From assembly GCA_020720325.1 (NCBI GenBank), contig DYOW01000020.1, forward strand, positions 1-32,998: a DNA stretch of 32,998 bases. The letters run 5' to 3'. A model generated the notes under the pieces. It saw only the letters and a list, made by a program, of their open reading frames with translations. It was not told the DNA's origin and did no database searches. The DNA comes from Desulfobulbus propionicus. Lineage in GTDB: Bacteria; Desulfobacterota; Dissulfuribacteria; Dissulfuribacterales; DYOW01. The translations under genes were made by a program, and so were the position numbers. Position 1 is the stretch's first letter; the number at the start of each line of letters is the position of its first letter. This document shows positions 17,041-25,988 of the stretch, one piece after another.

Positions 17041-19806
17041 ATGTCAATAAAATCATTATCTAATCTTTTTTCTCCAAAAAATATCGCCATTCTTGGCTCT
17101 GATTTCAAAGTGGGAACCGCAGGAAGAGTGCTTCTTAATAATTTAATCCAGGACAACTATGAAGGGGCAATATATCCTGTATTTTCAGAAAAACCCGCTG
17201 TTCTGGGGATTCCTGCCTTTAAAAATCCCGAAGACCTGCCGGATGACATCCAGCTTGCAGTCCTTGCAGGAGAACCTGAAAAATATTTGCAACATCTGGA
17301 TGCCTGCAAGAAAAAAAAGATAAAATCTATCCTTCTTTTTGGATATGATTTCAGACACAGAATAAAAGAACCCGACAAACTGCTTGCTGAAATAAAAAAG
17401 ATATGCAATGAAAATAACATAAGATGTCTGGGTCCCAATTCATTTGGTTTTATCCGCCCAAAACACAATCTTAATGTAAGCACCATAAAACAGGGATTAC
17501 AGCCCGGAAACCTTGCTTTCATCACCCAGAGCGCCACCCTTGGCTCAGCAATTCTCGACTATGCCCTTAAAAAAAATATAGGTTTCAGCCTGTTTATCTC
17601 CCTTGGAGCGCAGATAGACATTGATTGTTCCGAGCTTATTGATTTTCTTGCGACTGACCCGGATACAAAGGGAATAGTCCTTCACCTTGAATCAATAAAA
17701 AAAGGAAGGCAATTTATAGGGGCTGCCAGGTCTTTTGCAATGGTAAAACCCATTATAGCGGTAAAAGGTGGAAAATTTACCGAATCCTCCCAGGTTTCCC
17801 TTACCCATTCAGGCACAATGGCAGGAGAGGACAGGGTTTATGACGCTGTGTTTAAAAGGGCTGGAATTGTAAGAGTTGACCAGGTCTTTGAACTTTTTAA
17901 TGTTTCTGAGGCGCTTTCATGGCAAAAACCACCTGCAGGAAACAAACTTTTAATAGTAACAAATGCCGGAGGTCCCGCTGTTCTTGCCACTGATAAACTC
18001 ATAAGTTCAGGAGGCGCCCTTGCAAAATTGACAGATGACACCCTTGCCAAGTTAAATAAAGTCCTTCCTCCCTTCTGGTCTTCTGCAAATCCCATAGATG
18101 TGCTCTCAGACGCATCCCCCCAGCGAATTGCAAATGTCACTGAGATATGTCTTAATGCAAAGGAAACCAATGGAACGCTTGTAATCCTTACACCCCAGTT
18201 TGCCACCCAATCCATATTAACAGCCCAGGAAGTGGTGAATCTCTCAAAAAAATATCCGCAAAAAACCCTTCTTGCATGCTGGATGGGCGCTGGCGATATG
18301 GAAACAGCAAGAAAAATACTTGATGAAGGAAAAACGCCTAATTATGAAGCCCCTGAAGAGGCTGTCAAAAGCTTTGTCTTCATGCATAATTATAAGAAAA
18401 ATATCTCCCATCTCTATGAAACCCCCGCAAATATCCTTGCAGACCTTATCCCTGACTATGACGATGTGGAAAAAATCATAAATAACGCCGGGCTTGAAGG
18501 AAGAATAATCCTTAGCGAAAGGGAGTCAAAAGAAATTTTAAGCTGTTACGGTATTTTTTCACCTGAATTAAGACTGGCAAAAACCCCGGAACAAGCCCTT
18601 GCAATTGCAAAAGAAATAGGATTTCCTGTGGCAATGAAGATTGAATCCCCGCAGGTTACACATAAATTAAGCGTGAAAGGGATTTTTTTACATGTAAAAG
18701 AAGAAGAGGTTATCCAAACCTTTAATGCAATAAGCGAAAATCTGGCTAAATTTGCCCCTGACGCGCAATTTTCAGGGGTGACAGTTCAAAAAATGATTCT
18801 ATGGACAGGTTATGAGCTGACTATAGGCGCTAAAAAGGATACAACCTTTGGTTCGGTTATTCTGTTTGGCGCTGGCGGTGTGCTTGTTGAGGCAATAAAG
18901 GATTATGCAGTGGCGCTTCCACCCTTAAATCAAACCCTTGTAAAAAGACTCTTTGAAGAGACAAAAGTATATAATTTTCTTAAATACAGCGCCCGTTTCA
19001 CTCCTAATCTTGATAAACTTGAAGAGGTGATACTTAGATTTTCCCAGCTTATATGTGATTTTCCAATTATAAAAGAGGTGGATATCAATCCTTTCTATCT
19101 TGGGGAAAAAGACTACCTGTGTCTTGACGCAAGGATAATCCTTGAAGATGATGTAAAACATGGTTATAAAAAACCTCTTGGGGCATTTTGTCCTGCAAAT
19201 CTTGTCATCTGCCCCTATCCTATAAATTATATTGACAGCGCCATTGATAAAGACGGCAAGACCTTTATTGTAAGACCCATAAAACCCGAAGACGAGCCTC
19301 TTCTTTATGAACTTTTCAATACATTTTCCCCTGAGACAATAAGAATGAGATTTTTCCGTCCGCTTACTGAAATTTCCCACGAACAAATGGTTAAATACTG
19401 CCATCTTGATTATGACAGAGAAATTGCCCTTCTTGGCGCTTATCATGAAGACAATAAAGAAGTTGTCATGGGGGTTGGAAGGCTTATAATCTTTCCGGAT
19501 AATGAATATGCGGAATATGCGGTGGTTATTGGGGATCCGTGGCAGGGAAAAGGCATCGCGGGCATTCTTACTAAGAAATGCCTTAAAATTGCCATGAAAA
19601 AAGGACTAAAACATGTTGATATGGATGTGTTAAAAGAAAATTCCCCGATGAGAGGACTTGCGGTTAAATTTAATTTTATTGAGATAAAACAGGATGAAGA
19701 TGAAGGCATCATTAAATACAGGCTGTTTTTGGATAATACAGATATATTAAACCAAAATATTAAGACAAACGGCAAAAAGCCCAGAAAAGGTATTTCAAAA
19801 AAATAA
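17041..19806 (+). CDS. NDP-forming acyl-CoA synthetase fused to C-terminal GNAT acetyltransferase (Pat/PatZ-like architecture)
   Basis: CoA-binding/succinyl-CoA synthetase-like N-terminus (ISLGAQIDIDCSELIDFLATDPDTKGIVLHLE), LTHSGTMAGEDRVYDAVFKRAG, ATP-grasp segment (IGFPVAMKIESPQVTHKLSVKG), GNAT C-terminus (FIVRPIKPEDEPLLYELF...VVIGDPWQGKGIAGILTKKCL). Confidence 0.92.
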   Translation: MSIKSLSNLFSPKNIAILGSDFKVGTAGRVLLNNLIQDNYEGAIYPVFSEKPAVLGIPAFKNPEDLPDDIQLAVLAGEPEKYLQHLDACKKKKIKSILLFGYDFRHRIKEPDKLLAEIKKICNENNIRCLGPNSFGFIRPKHNLNVSTIKQGLQPGNLAFITQSATLGSAILDYALKKNIGFSLFISLGAQIDIDCSELIDFLATDPDTKGIVLHLESIKKGRQFIGAARSFAMVKPIIAVKGGKFTESSQVSLTHSGTMAGEDRVYDAVFKRAGIVRVDQVFELFNVSEALSWQKPPAGNKLLIVTNAGGPAVLATDKLISSGGALAKLTDDTLAKLNKVLPPFWSSANPIDVLSDASPQRIANVTEICLNAKETNGTLVILTPQFATQSILTAQEVVNLSKKYPQKTLLACWMGAGDMETARKILDEGKTPNYEAPEEAVKSFVFMHNYKKNISHLYETPANILADLIPDYDDVEKIINNAGLEGRIILSERESKEILSCYGIFSPELRLAKTPEQALAIAKEIGFPVAMKIESPQVTHKLSVKGIFLHVKEEEVIQTFNAISENLAKFAPDAQFSGVTVQKMILWTGYELTIGAKKDTTFGSVILFGAGGVLVEAIKDYAVALPPLNQTLVKRLFEETKVYNFLKYSARFTPNLDKLEEVILRFSQLICDFPIIKEVDINPFYLGEKDYLCLDARIILEDDVKHGYKKPLGAFCPANLVICPYPINYIDSAIDKDGKTFIVRPIKPEDEPLLYELFNTFSPETIRMRFFRPLTEISHEQMVKYCHLDYDREIALLGAYHEDNKEVVMGVGRLIIFPDNEYAEYAVVIGDPWQGKGIAGILTKKCLKIAMKKGLKHVDMDVLKENSPMRGLAVKFNFIEIKQDEDEGIIKYRLFLDNTDILNQNIKTNGKKPRKGISKK

Positions 19807-20780
19807 TGTCTGACTTCTATAAAATAAATATAGTGACACACGATATCTACAGACTGCATGATACGAGCGGAGATAAATATCATCCTGAAAAGCCCGGGCG
19901 AATAACCTCTGTAGTTGAACATCTCAAAAAAGGGATGCTTTCCACAAACTTAAATTTTATTGAAGCCAATTGCCCTGAAAGGGAATGGATATTAAAGATA
20001 CATAATAACAATTATCTCCTGCGTTTTGAGGAGGCATGCCTTGCGGGAAAGGAATATCTTGCCCATCCTGACAACAGGATTTCATATAATTCCTTTGAGG
20101 CAGCCTTTTATTCCTGCGGTTCAGGCTTGACTTCAATAGATTATGTTGAAAAACAGACAGATGGAGTATTTTTCTGCCTTTCAAGACCACCGGGACATCA
20201 TTCTGAAACATCCCTTGCCCTTGGATTTTGTTTTATTAATAATGTTGCGGTTGCGGCAAAATACTGGCAGGAAAAATATAATAGAGAACGGATTTTTGTG
20301 CTTGATTTTGACGCCCATCACGGAAACGGCATTCAGGCAAGCTTTGAGGAAGATCCATCTGTATTTTATGCAAGCATCCATGAACATCCCACATTTAGTT
20401 TTCCCGGCACAGGTTATGCTGACGACAACGGAAGCGGAAAAGGCATTGGCGCGACATTAAATATTCCCTTAAAGCCTGGTTCAGGCGATAAGCAGGTTCT
20501 TGAAATAATGGATACAACTATTTATGATGCTTTGGAAAGGTTTAAGCCTGATGCGATCATTGTCGCGGCAGGATTTGACGCCCATATTGATGATGATATG
20601 TCAGGACTTGCCTTTTCAACAAGGCTTTATGGAGAAATCGGAATGAGGCTTTTTGTGATGGCAAAAAAATTCTGTGATGGTAGAATTATAAGCATATTGG
20701 AGGGCGGCTATAATATCAACGCGCTTTGTAACAGCATTGAGACATATCTGGCGGGTATATCTATTAAAACAGGAGAATAG
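19806..20780 (+). CDS. Histone deacetylase/AcuC-like family deacetylase
   Basis: CLSRPPGHHSETSLALGFCFINNVAVAA; VLDFDAHHGNGIQASFEEDPSVFYASIHEHPTFSFPGTG; IIVAAGFDAHIDDDMSGLAFST. TAATG overlap with upstream gene. Confidence 0.95.
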   Translation: MSDFYKINIVTHDIYRLHDTSGDKYHPEKPGRITSVVEHLKKGMLSTNLNFIEANCPEREWILKIHNNNYLLRFEEACLAGKEYLAHPDNRISYNSFEAAFYSCGSGLTSIDYVEKQTDGVFFCLSRPPGHHSETSLALGFCFINNVAVAAKYWQEKYNRERIFVLDFDAHHGNGIQASFEEDPSVFYASIHEHPTFSFPGTGYADDNGSGKGIGATLNIPLKPGSGDKQVLEIMDTTIYDALERFKPDAIIVAAGFDAHIDDDMSGLAFSTRLYGEIGMRLFVMAKKFCDGRIISILEGGYNINALCNSIETYLAGISIKTGE

Positions 20781-20784
20781 CAAT

Positions 20785-21426
20785 ATGTATATATCTGAAT
20801 ATATGACAAAAGACCCTTTAAAAATAAATCCTGACCTGACCATATCTCAGGCAAGAGAAATTTTGGATTCAAAACACTTCAGACATCTTCCTGTTGTTGA
20901 TGATAACGGGCGCCTTCTCGGTATCATAACAGACAGGGATATAAGGTCTGCCTATCCTTCCTCCCTTGCCCCGGATGAAGAAAGAAAAAGAACCCTTGAA
21001 CAGACAACAATAACCCCGGTAGGCTCAATAATGAGCAGGGTATTATCAACCCTTTCCCCTGATGCCACCCTTGATGACGCTCTTCTATTCTTCAGAAAAC
21101 ATATTGTCGGGGCAATTCCAATTACCGATAAGGAAAATAAACTTGTTGGAATTTTTTCAATAAGGGATATGATTAAAGCATACAGTAATATCTTTGGATT
21201 GGGTGAGAAAGGAAGCCAGTTAATTGCCGTTGAAGACGACCTTGACAAAAAGAATATAATGAGCCTTATTGTAAGGGTTTTGGAAAGCAATAATATATCT
21301 TTTACACGGATTATGCGCACAGGCAGCAGGATTTATATAAGGGCGCAATCCTATAATATAAAATCCATAAAGGCAGCGCTGGAATCAGAAGGACTTAATC
21401 TTATTGAAAGAAAGGTGGACGTATGA
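20785..21426 (+). CDS. CBS-pair protein with C-terminal ACT-like region (AcuB-like)
   Basis: ATG at 20785 preceded by aggagaatagcaat, preferred over ORF-track start 20737. Two CBS repeats (MTKDPLKINPDLTISQAREIL...; IMSRVLSTLSPDATLDDALLFF...) plus LIVRVLESNNISFTRIMRTGSRIYIRAQ ACT-like tail. Confidence 0.88.
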   Translation: MYISEYMTKDPLKINPDLTISQAREILDSKHFRHLPVVDDNGRLLGIITDRDIRSAYPSSLAPDEERKRTLEQTTITPVGSIMSRVLSTLSPDATLDDALLFFRKHIVGAIPITDKENKLVGIFSIRDMIKAYSNIFGLGEKGSQLIAVEDDLDKKNIMSLIVRVLESNNISFTRIMRTGSRIYIRAQSYNIKSIKAALESEGLNLIERKVDV

Positions 21427-23513
21427 AATACCTTCTATATCCTGAATCGGTTTGTGTCATAGGGGCATCAAGAAATCCCCAGAAACTCGGCTATGCAATA
21501 CTTAAAAATGTTATTGACAGCGGTTTTAAAGGGGATATCTTCCCCGTTAATCCATCTGGCGAGGAAATTCTGGGGTATAAATCCTTTCCTGATGTAAAAT
21601 CCATAAAAGACAGGGCGCATCTTGCAGTAATCACAATTCCTTCAAGGTTTGTGATTGAAACCATAAAAGAATGCGGTGAAAACGGCGTTAAAGCAATAGT
21701 TGTAATATCCGCAGGTTTCAGGGAAACAGGGCACAAAGGGTTAATGGCTGAGATGGAAATCGCAAGGCTTGCTGAAGAATATAATATGGATATTGTTGGG
21801 CCCAACTGTCTTGGTTTAATAAACACACATACCCCCGTAAATGCGTCATTTGCGGCTGGAATGCCATTAAAAGGCAATATTGCCTTTATGTCACAGTCAG
21901 GGGCATTATGCACTGCAGTTCTTGATATGTCCTTTAATCTTGGAATAGGATTTTCAACATTTGTTAGTCTTGGGAACAAGGCGCATATTAATGAAGTGGA
22001 TTTTCTCTCTGCCTTTGACAATGACCCAAACAGCAGCGTAGCGCTTGCATATCTTGAGGGTATCTCAAACGGCGGTCTTTTTATTAAAAAAGCAAGAGAC
22101 ATAAGCAAAAGAAAACCAATAGTTGCCATAAAATCAGGCACAACTGACGCTGGTTCAAGGGCTGTAAGCTCCCATACCGGCACCCTTGCAGGAAGCGAAA
22201 AGGCATATGAGGCTGCCTTTAAACAGGCTGGTGTCATAAGGGCAGGAACAGTATCAGACCTTTTTGACATATCCTGGGCTTTTTCCACCCAACCTTTGCC
22301 TACCACAGAGAGAATCGCAATAGTGACAAATGCAGGCGGACCTGGCATACTTGCGACAGATATGGCTGAAAGAAAAGGATTAAAGCTTGCATCCCTCACA
22401 TCCGAGACAATGGAAGAATTAGCAAAATCGCTTCCTTCTGCTGCAAGTGTGCTTAACCCTGTTGATGTCCTTGGAGACGCGCTCTCAGACAGATATAAAG
22501 TCGCAATAAAACTTGTCCTTGAAGACCCCAATGTGGGCGGTGTAATAGTCATACTAACTCCGCAGATAATGACTGAAATCGAAGAAACAGCAAATGTCAT
22601 TATTGAACTTTCAAAACAGTATAATAAACCCATTCTTACAAGTTTTATGGGTGATGCCACAACAGGCAAAGGGGTCGCCATACTTTCCCGAAACAAAATC
22701 CCCAATTATCCCATTCCCGAACGCGCTGTTTATGCCCTTAAGGAAATGGTGAATTACAGGCTCTGGCAGGATGTTCAGGACGAAGAAATTACAGAATTTG
22801 AATTTGATAATGAAAAAATAAATAATATCTTTCAAAAAGCCCTCTCCAAAGGAAGACTTACTCTTGGCGAAACAGACGCAAAACAGATAATGGAGGCAAT
22901 AGGCATGAAAGTCCCCCCTTCCAAACTCTGTTCGTCTGCAGATGAAGCGATTAAGTTTGCCGATGAGATTGGCTATCCTGTGGTTATGAAGATAGCCTCC
23001 CCTGACATACTTCATAAAACCGATGTTGGTGGAGTAAAACTTGATGTAAGAACTCCCGAAGATGTCAGAGACAGTTTTGACCTTATAACCATGAGGTCAA
23101 TGAGATATATGCCAAATGCCGAAATATGGGGTTGCAATGTGCAGAAACAACTTCCAAAGGCAAGGGAAATGATTATCGGAGTCAACAGAGATACTCAGTT
23201 TGGTCCCCTTGTTATGGCAGGACTTGGCGGCATATATGTTGAAGTATTAAAGGATGTCGCATTCAGAATAGCGCCTTTTTCAAGAAAAACAGCAAGGGAG
23301 ATGCTCTTTGAGATAAAAACAATTAATCTCATAAGAGGAGTAAGGGGACAGGCGCCCGGAGATATTAACGGCATTATTGACACCCTTATCAGGATATCAC
23401 AACTTGTCACAAGATTTCCAAATATTGTTGAGCTTGATATTAATCCCCTCTTTGTTTATGAAGAAGGCAAAGGTGTTGTGGGACTTGATATGAGACTTGC
23501 ATTAAAACCATAA
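21423..23513 (+). CDS. Acetate-CoA ligase (ADP-forming), fused alpha-beta type
   Basis: LYPESVCVIGASRNPQKLGYAILKN; SSHTGTLAGSEKAYEAAFKQAGVIRA; YPVVMKIASPDILHKTDVGGVKLDV; FGPLVMAGLGGIYVEVLKDVAFRIAP. ATGA overlap with CBS gene. Confidence 0.94.
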   Translation: MKYLLYPESVCVIGASRNPQKLGYAILKNVIDSGFKGDIFPVNPSGEEILGYKSFPDVKSIKDRAHLAVITIPSRFVIETIKECGENGVKAIVVISAGFRETGHKGLMAEMEIARLAEEYNMDIVGPNCLGLINTHTPVNASFAAGMPLKGNIAFMSQSGALCTAVLDMSFNLGIGFSTFVSLGNKAHINEVDFLSAFDNDPNSSVALAYLEGISNGGLFIKKARDISKRKPIVAIKSGTTDAGSRAVSSHTGTLAGSEKAYEAAFKQAGVIRAGTVSDLFDISWAFSTQPLPTTERIAIVTNAGGPGILATDMAERKGLKLASLTSETMEELAKSLPSAASVLNPVDVLGDALSDRYKVAIKLVLEDPNVGGVIVILTPQIMTEIEETANVIIELSKQYNKPILTSFMGDATTGKGVAILSRNKIPNYPIPERAVYALKEMVNYRLWQDVQDEEITEFEFDNEKINNIFQKALSKGRLTLGETDAKQIMEAIGMKVPPSKLCSSADEAIKFADEIGYPVVMKIASPDILHKTDVGGVKLDVRTPEDVRDSFDLITMRSMRYMPNAEIWGCNVQKQLPKAREMIIGVNRDTQFGPLVMAGLGGIYVEVLKDVAFRIAPFSRKTAREMLFEIKTINLIRGVRGQAPGDINGIIDTLIRISQLVTRFPNIVELDINPLFVYEEGKGVVGLDMRLALKP

Positions 23514-23527
23514 ATTAAGGAGGAAAA

Positions 23528-24592
23528 ATGATTCCCATATATATTACATCAACTCAGAATTTTTCAGGAAAAAGCGCTATTTGTGTTGGTCTTATCAAAA
23601 AGCTTCTGGCAAAAGGCTTAAAAACCGGATATATAAAACCTTTCAGCGCTCATGCAAAATATTTTAACGGCAAATTGATAGATGAAGACACTGTTTTTAT
23701 AAGAGATATATTTGAAATGCCCGAACCTGTTGAAAAACTCTGTCCTGTCATGCTTTCCGACAGGGTGGTTGAAGATATAGTAAAGACCGGCGAACACAAT
23801 TATAAGGAAGTAATTCTTAATGCCTTTAAGGACATATCTTCCAATAAAGATGTGATGATTATTGAAGGCGCATCAAATCAAAGGGAAGGCTGGCTTTTGG
23901 ATCTCTCACCTTTAAAGATAGTTAAAGAATTTGATGCAAAGGTATTCGCAATAGTACCATTTGAAAACAATCTGCAGTTTATGGATGATGTCCTCACACT
24001 AAAGGGAAAATTCGAAGACAGGCTTGTTGGAGTTATTCTTAACAGGATTCCAAAAATAAAGCTTAATACAGTTAATGAAAGTTTCAGACCATATATAGAA
24101 TCAAAGGGGATCCGCGTGCTTGGAGTATTTCCAAAAGAAGTTGTTTTGATGTCAGTAAGCGTTCAGGAAATACTGGAAGGTCTGGGAGGCGAAATTCTCT
24201 GCGCCAGAGAAAATATCAATGAACTTGTGGAGCATCTTATGATCGGGGCAATGAGCGTGGACAGCGCTCTGAGATATTTCAGAAGGCATTCCAACAAGGC
24301 GGTAATAACGGGTGGAGACAGACCGGATGTCCAGCTTGCAGCCCTTGAAACCTCTACAAAATGCCTTATCTTAACAGGAAATCTAAGACCAAATCCAATG
24401 ATTGTCGCAAAGGCAGAGGATATGGGCGTGCCTATTATACTCACCCAATACGATACATTAACAACTGTTGAGATAATCGAATCATTTTTCGGAAAGACCA
24501 GATTCCACCAGAAGAAAAAAATCATGGCCTTTGAAGAAATGATGGATAAAAATCTTGATTTTGATAGACTTTATTCAGTATTAATGATATAA
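23528..24592 (+). CDS. Phosphotransacetylase N-terminal-like protein (P-loop BioD-like domain + DRTGG domain), no PTA catalytic domain
   Basis: IYITSTQNFSGKSAICVGLIKKLLAKGLKTGYIKPF; DRTGG-like SVDSALRYFRRHSNKAVITGGDRPDVQLAALETSTKCLILTGNLRPNPMIVAKAEDMGVPIILTQYDTLTTVEII. RBS aggagg. Confidence 0.87.
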   Translation: MIPIYITSTQNFSGKSAICVGLIKKLLAKGLKTGYIKPFSAHAKYFNGKLIDEDTVFIRDIFEMPEPVEKLCPVMLSDRVVEDIVKTGEHNYKEVILNAFKDISSNKDVMIIEGASNQREGWLLDLSPLKIVKEFDAKVFAIVPFENNLQFMDDVLTLKGKFEDRLVGVILNRIPKIKLNTVNESFRPYIESKGIRVLGVFPKEVVLMSVSVQEILEGLGGEILCARENINELVEHLMIGAMSVDSALRYFRRHSNKAVITGGDRPDVQLAALETSTKCLILTGNLRPNPMIVAKAEDMGVPIILTQYDTLTTVEIIESFFGKTRFHQKKKIMAFEEMMDKNLDFDRLYSVLMI

Positions 24593-24621
24593 TTAAAAAA
24601 AATTACAGGATTATAACTAAG

Positions 24622-25101
24622 ATGGAAAAAGTTACTGTTCAGAAAGGAAAATTTATAATTAGTAATGATACAACGATAGAGATCGTTACAGAATTCCTTG
24701 GCGCATCTCTTGCTGTTATTATCTATGACAGGGTTGAAAAAATCGGAGGAATTTTAGTCTGTATGATTCCCAAAAGCCTCATGCTTGTTATGGGTAATGA
24801 TAAAAACGTAAGACATGGACTTAACACTGGTCTTCCTGCCCTTTTTAAGGGATTTATGCCAAATTCCAAAAAAGAAAATTTTGAAATTTATCTTGTGGGC
24901 GCAGGCTCTTTTCTAAGCTCTCCCCCACAGTTTGATATCGGAGACCAACTTTACAGAACTGCGACACATATCCTTACAAAAAATAAATTTGAGATAAAGG
25001 GTGAGCATATTAAATGGCAGATAAACAGATCTGCGCTTCTTAATATTGAATCAGGAGAAGTAAAAATAAGACTCACCGACGGTCAGGAGATCAAATTATG
25101 A
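24622..25101 (+). CDS. CheD-like protein lacking the canonical catalytic Cys and His
   Basis: TEFLGASLAVIIYDRVEKIGGILVCMIPKS compares with CheD LGSCVAV..DPVAKVGGxxHxMLP; tail INRSALLNIESGEVKIRLTDGQEIKL matches CheD RSVxxxxxTGxxxVRxxGGxE. Confidence 0.7.
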   Translation: MEKVTVQKGKFIISNDTTIEIVTEFLGASLAVIIYDRVEKIGGILVCMIPKSLMLVMGNDKNVRHGLNTGLPALFKGFMPNSKKENFEIYLVGAGSFLSSPPQFDIGDQLYRTATHILTKNKFEIKGEHIKWQINRSALLNIESGEVKIRLTDGQEIKL

Positions 25102-25964
25102 AAGGCGATACAGTAGTTATAGATACATCACTTGAGCATATATTTGAACATATAAACCAGCTTCCTGTTTTTCCAAAGGTTGTATTTAAGGCATTAAAGC
25201 TTCTTGACGACCCTGATGCAAATCTGAAAGAACTTGCGGACCTCATAAGATATGACCAGGGGTTAAACGCCAATTTTTTAAGACTTGCCAATTCAGCCCG
25301 TTTCGGACTTTCAAGGCAGGTGACACGTCTTGACATGGCCCTTGCCCTTCTTGGCATAGATCAGATAAAAGAAGTCCTTCTTGTCAGCGCCGCCAAACCA
25401 TATCTTGACAAACCTCTTCAGGGATATGGAATGTCAGGTTTTGAGCTCTGGACACATTCCCTTGCAATTACAGTGGTAAGCGAGGTTGTTAGCCGTAAAA
25501 TGGGAATACAGGATTCCACCACGCTTTTTACCGCTTGTCTGATGCATGACATTGGAAAAGTTGCAATGAATGTGCAAATAGGCCTTAAAAACAGTGAAAT
25601 ACTTCAACTTGTTCATCAGGAAAATGTTTCTTTCAATGAGGCTGAATGGAAGGTTGTTGGCGGGGATCACGCTGTTGTTGGCTCAGAGATTTTAAGACAA
25701 TGGGAATTTCCCTTTGAGATAGTGCGCGCTGTGAGAAACCATCATGACCCTGACCTTTACATACAGGACGAACTATCCCTCTGGCTGTCATCCTGCAACA
25801 CCATGACAACCCTTATGGGGCTTTCCTACGGACTTGATACCTTTATGTATAAAATACACCCTGATTTACCCAAAAAACTTGGTCTGACATACGACTTTCT
25901 CTTTGATGTGCTTCAGGATTCAGTGATTGAATTTGAAAAAACAAGAGACATGCTTTATTTATAA
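25098..25964 (+). CDS. HDOD domain protein
   Basis: LPVFPKVVFKALKLLDDPDANLKELADLIRYDQGLNANFLRLANSARFGLSRQVTRLDMALALLGIDQIKEVLL; CLMHDIGKVAMN. ATGA-type overlap with CheD-like gene. Confidence 0.93.
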   Translation: MKGDTVVIDTSLEHIFEHINQLPVFPKVVFKALKLLDDPDANLKELADLIRYDQGLNANFLRLANSARFGLSRQVTRLDMALALLGIDQIKEVLLVSAAKPYLDKPLQGYGMSGFELWTHSLAITVVSEVVSRKMGIQDSTTLFTACLMHDIGKVAMNVQIGLKNSEILQLVHQENVSFNEAEWKVVGGDHAVVGSEILRQWEFPFEIVRAVRNHHDPDLYIQDELSLWLSSCNTMTTLMGLSYGLDTFMYKIHPDLPKKLGLTYDFLFDVLQDSVIEFEKTRDMLYL

Positions 25965-25988
25965 TATTTTATAACAAACTGACTTATA

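Noticed and set aside
18925-19446. 173-aa minus-strand ORF
   Set aside because: Antisense to the Pat-like fusion gene; no motifs.
20737-20784. ORF-track N-terminal extension of the CBS protein
   Set aside because: Overlaps the HDAC gene and lacks an RBS; ATG 20785 has aggagaat at good spacing and begins the CBS domain directly.
21491-22705. 404-aa minus-strand ORF
   Set aside because: Lies entirely antisense to the well-supported ACD gene; Ser/Ile-rich composition typical of antisense shadow ORFs, no recognisable motif.
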